Positions 7,056-8,349 of a DNA stretch of 8,349 bases are shown one piece after another. The translations under genes were made by a program, and so were the position numbers. The stretch covers positions 1 through 8,349 of the forward strand of contig URSO01000076.1 of NCBI GenBank assembly GCA_900550415.1. The letters run 5' to 3'. The DNA is from an uncultured Collinsella sp. Its GTDB lineage: Bacteria > Actinomycetota > Coriobacteriia > Coriobacteriales > Coriobacteriaceae. Under the pieces are notes generated by a model. The model was not told the origin of the DNA, searched no databases, and worked only from the letters and a program-made list of their open reading frames with translations. Numbering within the stretch: position 1 is the stretch's first letter; every line of letters begins with the position of its first letter.

Positions 7056-8258
7056 TCACCAAACAGCGATTCCATCCTTTCCCAGGAGCTCTCGCGCCGT
7101 ACCGCCCTCAAGGCCCTGTTCGGCGCCGCTTCTGCGGCAGTTCTTTTTGGCTTGCCCACTCGCGCCCATGCGGCGGAGGCTTCCAAAGAAACCACCGATA
7201 AACTGAATGCCGCCCAGGCCCAGCTCGACGAGGTTCAGGCCCAGCTCGACAGCATCGCAAATGAATACGCGGCGCTGGCCAGCAAGAATGCCCAGACCCT
7301 CAACGATATCGAGGGCGTACAGGGCCAGATCGACGACACGCAGGCGCAGATTGACGAGAAGAAGGCCGAGCTCAAAAAGAAACGCGGCGATCTTTCCGAT
7401 CGCGTGGCCGCCAGCTACAAGTCCGGCGGCACGAACATCCTGTCGCTGCTGCTGGCCTCAGGCTCGTTTGAGGAACTCGTCGCCAACGCGCATTACGTTG
7501 AGAAGATTAACAAGAGCGACCGCGATGCCATCGAGGATATCCAGACGATTCAGGCTGAGCTCGACGCACAGAAGACCGAGCTCGAAGCACAAAAGGCCGA
7601 CTTGGAGAAGCTCAAGGACCAGCAGACGGCTCAGATGCAGGATATGCAGGCCAAGCAGCAAGAAGTCCAGACCGTGCTGAACGGTCTTTCCGACGACGTC
7701 AAGGAGCTCATGGCTCAGCGCGATTCCGAGATCCTCGCTGCCGCCCAGGCCGAGGAGGCTGCCAGGAAGGCCGCCGCCGCTGCCGCCGCCGCGAACAAGA
7801 ACAATTCCTACTCGGGCGGTTCGAGCTCGGGTGGCGGATCGTATGCTCCCGGAACTCCGCAGCAGAATGCCGGATCGGGCAAGCAGCAGGCCGTCGTCAA
7901 CGCGTGCTACTCCACGCCTTCCCCGGGTCAGAACTGGTGCGCAGCGTGGGTTACCAACGTCTTCCGCAACGCCGGCGTTGGCTACTTTGGCGGTAACGCG
8001 TGCGATATGTTTAACGCCTGGTGCTATAGCTCCGACCGCTCGGCGCTGCAGGTGGGCATGATCGTGGCCGACTCCTCGCATAGCGGCACCGGTGCGCCTG
8101 GCCTGATTTACGGTCACGTGGGCATCTATGTTGGCGGTGGCATCGTTATGAGCAACGAGGGCGCCATTACGTCTAAGTCGCTTGACTCGTTTATTAGCTT
8201 CTATGGCACTGGCTCTGGCGTGCGCTGGGGCTGGCTTGGCGGCGTGGTGCTGTCGTAA
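7053..8258 (+). CDS. secreted coiled-coil peptidoglycan hydrolase, PcsB/CwlO-like with CHAP or NlpC/P60-type domain
   Basis: This 401-residue protein is predicted to be exported and to cut peptidoglycan peptide bonds. Residues 14-20 (SRRTALK) form a twin-arginine-like motif followed by a hydrophobic stretch and TRAHA-AE, so cleavage is likely after A40. Residues ~45-235 are a Q/A/E/K-rich coiled coil. Its middle (RVAASYKSGG, LSLLLASGSFEELVANAHYVEKI, ~117-152) matches the pattern of the PcsB/CwlO coiled-coil domain, which in other Gram-positives contacts and is activated by FtsEX. An alanine run (~240-247) and a Gly/Ser linker (~251-263) lead to the C-terminal cysteine-peptidase-like domain. 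There C296 (NWCAAWVTNVF), H355 (YGHVGIYV) and N368 or E369 are the likely active-site residues. C285, C317 and C324 are extra cysteines that could form disulfides outside the cell. The ATG has GGAG 5 nt upstream. CHAP is favoured over NlpC/P60, but not firmly. No ftsEX lies in this window. Confidence 0.88.
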   Translation: MSPNSDSILSQELSRRTALKALFGAASAAVLFGLPTRAHAAEASKETTDKLNAAQAQLDEVQAQLDSIANEYAALASKNAQTLNDIEGVQGQIDDTQAQIDEKKAELKKKRGDLSDRVAASYKSGGTNILSLLLASGSFEELVANAHYVEKINKSDRDAIEDIQTIQAELDAQKTELEAQKADLEKLKDQQTAQMQDMQAKQQEVQTVLNGLSDDVKELMAQRDSEILAAAQAEEAARKAAAAAAAANKNNSYSGGSSSGGGSYAPGTPQQNAGSGKQQAVVNACYSTPSPGQNWCAAWVTNVFRNAGVGYFGGNACDMFNAWCYSSDRSALQVGMIVADSSHSGTGAPGLIYGHVGIYVGGGIVMSNEGAITSKSLDSFISFYGTGSGVRWGWLGGVVLS

Positions 8259-8274
8259 GGCAAGTTGGGCCGCG

Positions 8275-8311
8275 TGCCCGCCCGCAATATATTTGATTGC
8301 CTGCTCGGGCA
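8275..8311 (+). other. interrupted hairpin after the hydrolase gene
   Basis: TGCCCG (8275-8280) pairs with CGGGCA (8306-8311), with an inner GCAAT/ATTGC stem (8284-8288 and 8296-8300) and a 7-nt A/T loop. It lies between the stop codon and the terminator and may stabilise the mRNA 3' end. Confidence 0.4.
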
Positions 8312-8325
8312 GTCCTGCGCAAGAC

Positions 8326-8349
8326 GAAGGCCACATTAAGTGGCCTTCT
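8326..8349 (+). terminator. intrinsic terminator of the hydrolase gene (cut by window end)
   Basis: GAAGGCCAC (8326-8334) and GTGGCCTTC (8340-8348) form a perfect 9-bp stem with a 5-nt loop, 67 bases after the TAA. The expected T-run would start at 8349, where the window ends. Confidence 0.75.

Noticed and set aside
7458..8336. 292-codon minus-strand open frame
   Set aside because: Antisense of the hydrolase gene. It begins inside the terminator hairpin and has no motif.

Overview
The window looks like chromosomal DNA of a GC-rich, Gram-positive gut-type actinobacterium, most likely a Coriobacteriia member such as Collinsella. This is an inference from four things: strong GC bias at third codon positions, compact genes with AGGAG-type ribosome sites, T-tailed intrinsic terminators, and the style of the encoded proteins (Tat-exported PcsB/CHAP-like hydrolase, GH78-like C-terminus, MsmK/UgpC-like ATPase). 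No database search was possible.

Layout. Bases 1-253 hold at most the tail of an unrecognised plus-strand gene and a hairpin-rich 3' region. On the minus strand, 254 to about 460 is the C-terminal end of an alpha-L-rhamnosidase-like glycosidase. It runs head-on into the 3' two-thirds of a sugar ABC-transporter ATPase gene on the plus strand (about 440-1144). Neither gene has its other half here, so 440-460 is a rearrangement or assembly junction. After a strong plus-strand terminator (1213-1258) comes an insulated non-coding stretch with three evenly spaced 57-bp inverted-repeat units (1284-1501). A minus-strand terminator (1541-1573) follows.

Next come three minus-strand genes of alpha-glucan and galactose metabolism. 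In transcription order they are galE (UDP-glucose 4-epimerase, own terminator), malQ (4-alpha-glucanotransferase) and glgP (alpha-glucan phosphorylase). malQ and glgP form a likely operon. MalQ rearranges short maltodextrins into longer chains, and GlgP phosphorolyses these to glucose-1-phosphate. GalE interconverts UDP-glucose and UDP-galactose and so links this pool to galactose use and surface glycans. The malQ promoter region carries nested inverted repeats that look like a repressor site. The broken ATPase and rhamnosidase fit the same carbohydrate theme.

Divergent from galE, across a 267-bp regulatory gap full of dyads and repeated GTACGC and ATATGTA words, lies a plus-strand gene. It encodes a secreted, coiled-coil peptidoglycan hydrolase (PcsB/CwlO-like N-terminus, CHAP or NlpC/P60-like C-terminus) with a twin-arginine-type signal. 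Its terminator hairpin ends at the window edge.

No RNA genes, insertion sequences or CRISPR arrays were seen. The most unusual items are the 57-bp dyad array, the 440-460 gene-to-gene junction and the dyad-rich regulatory regions.
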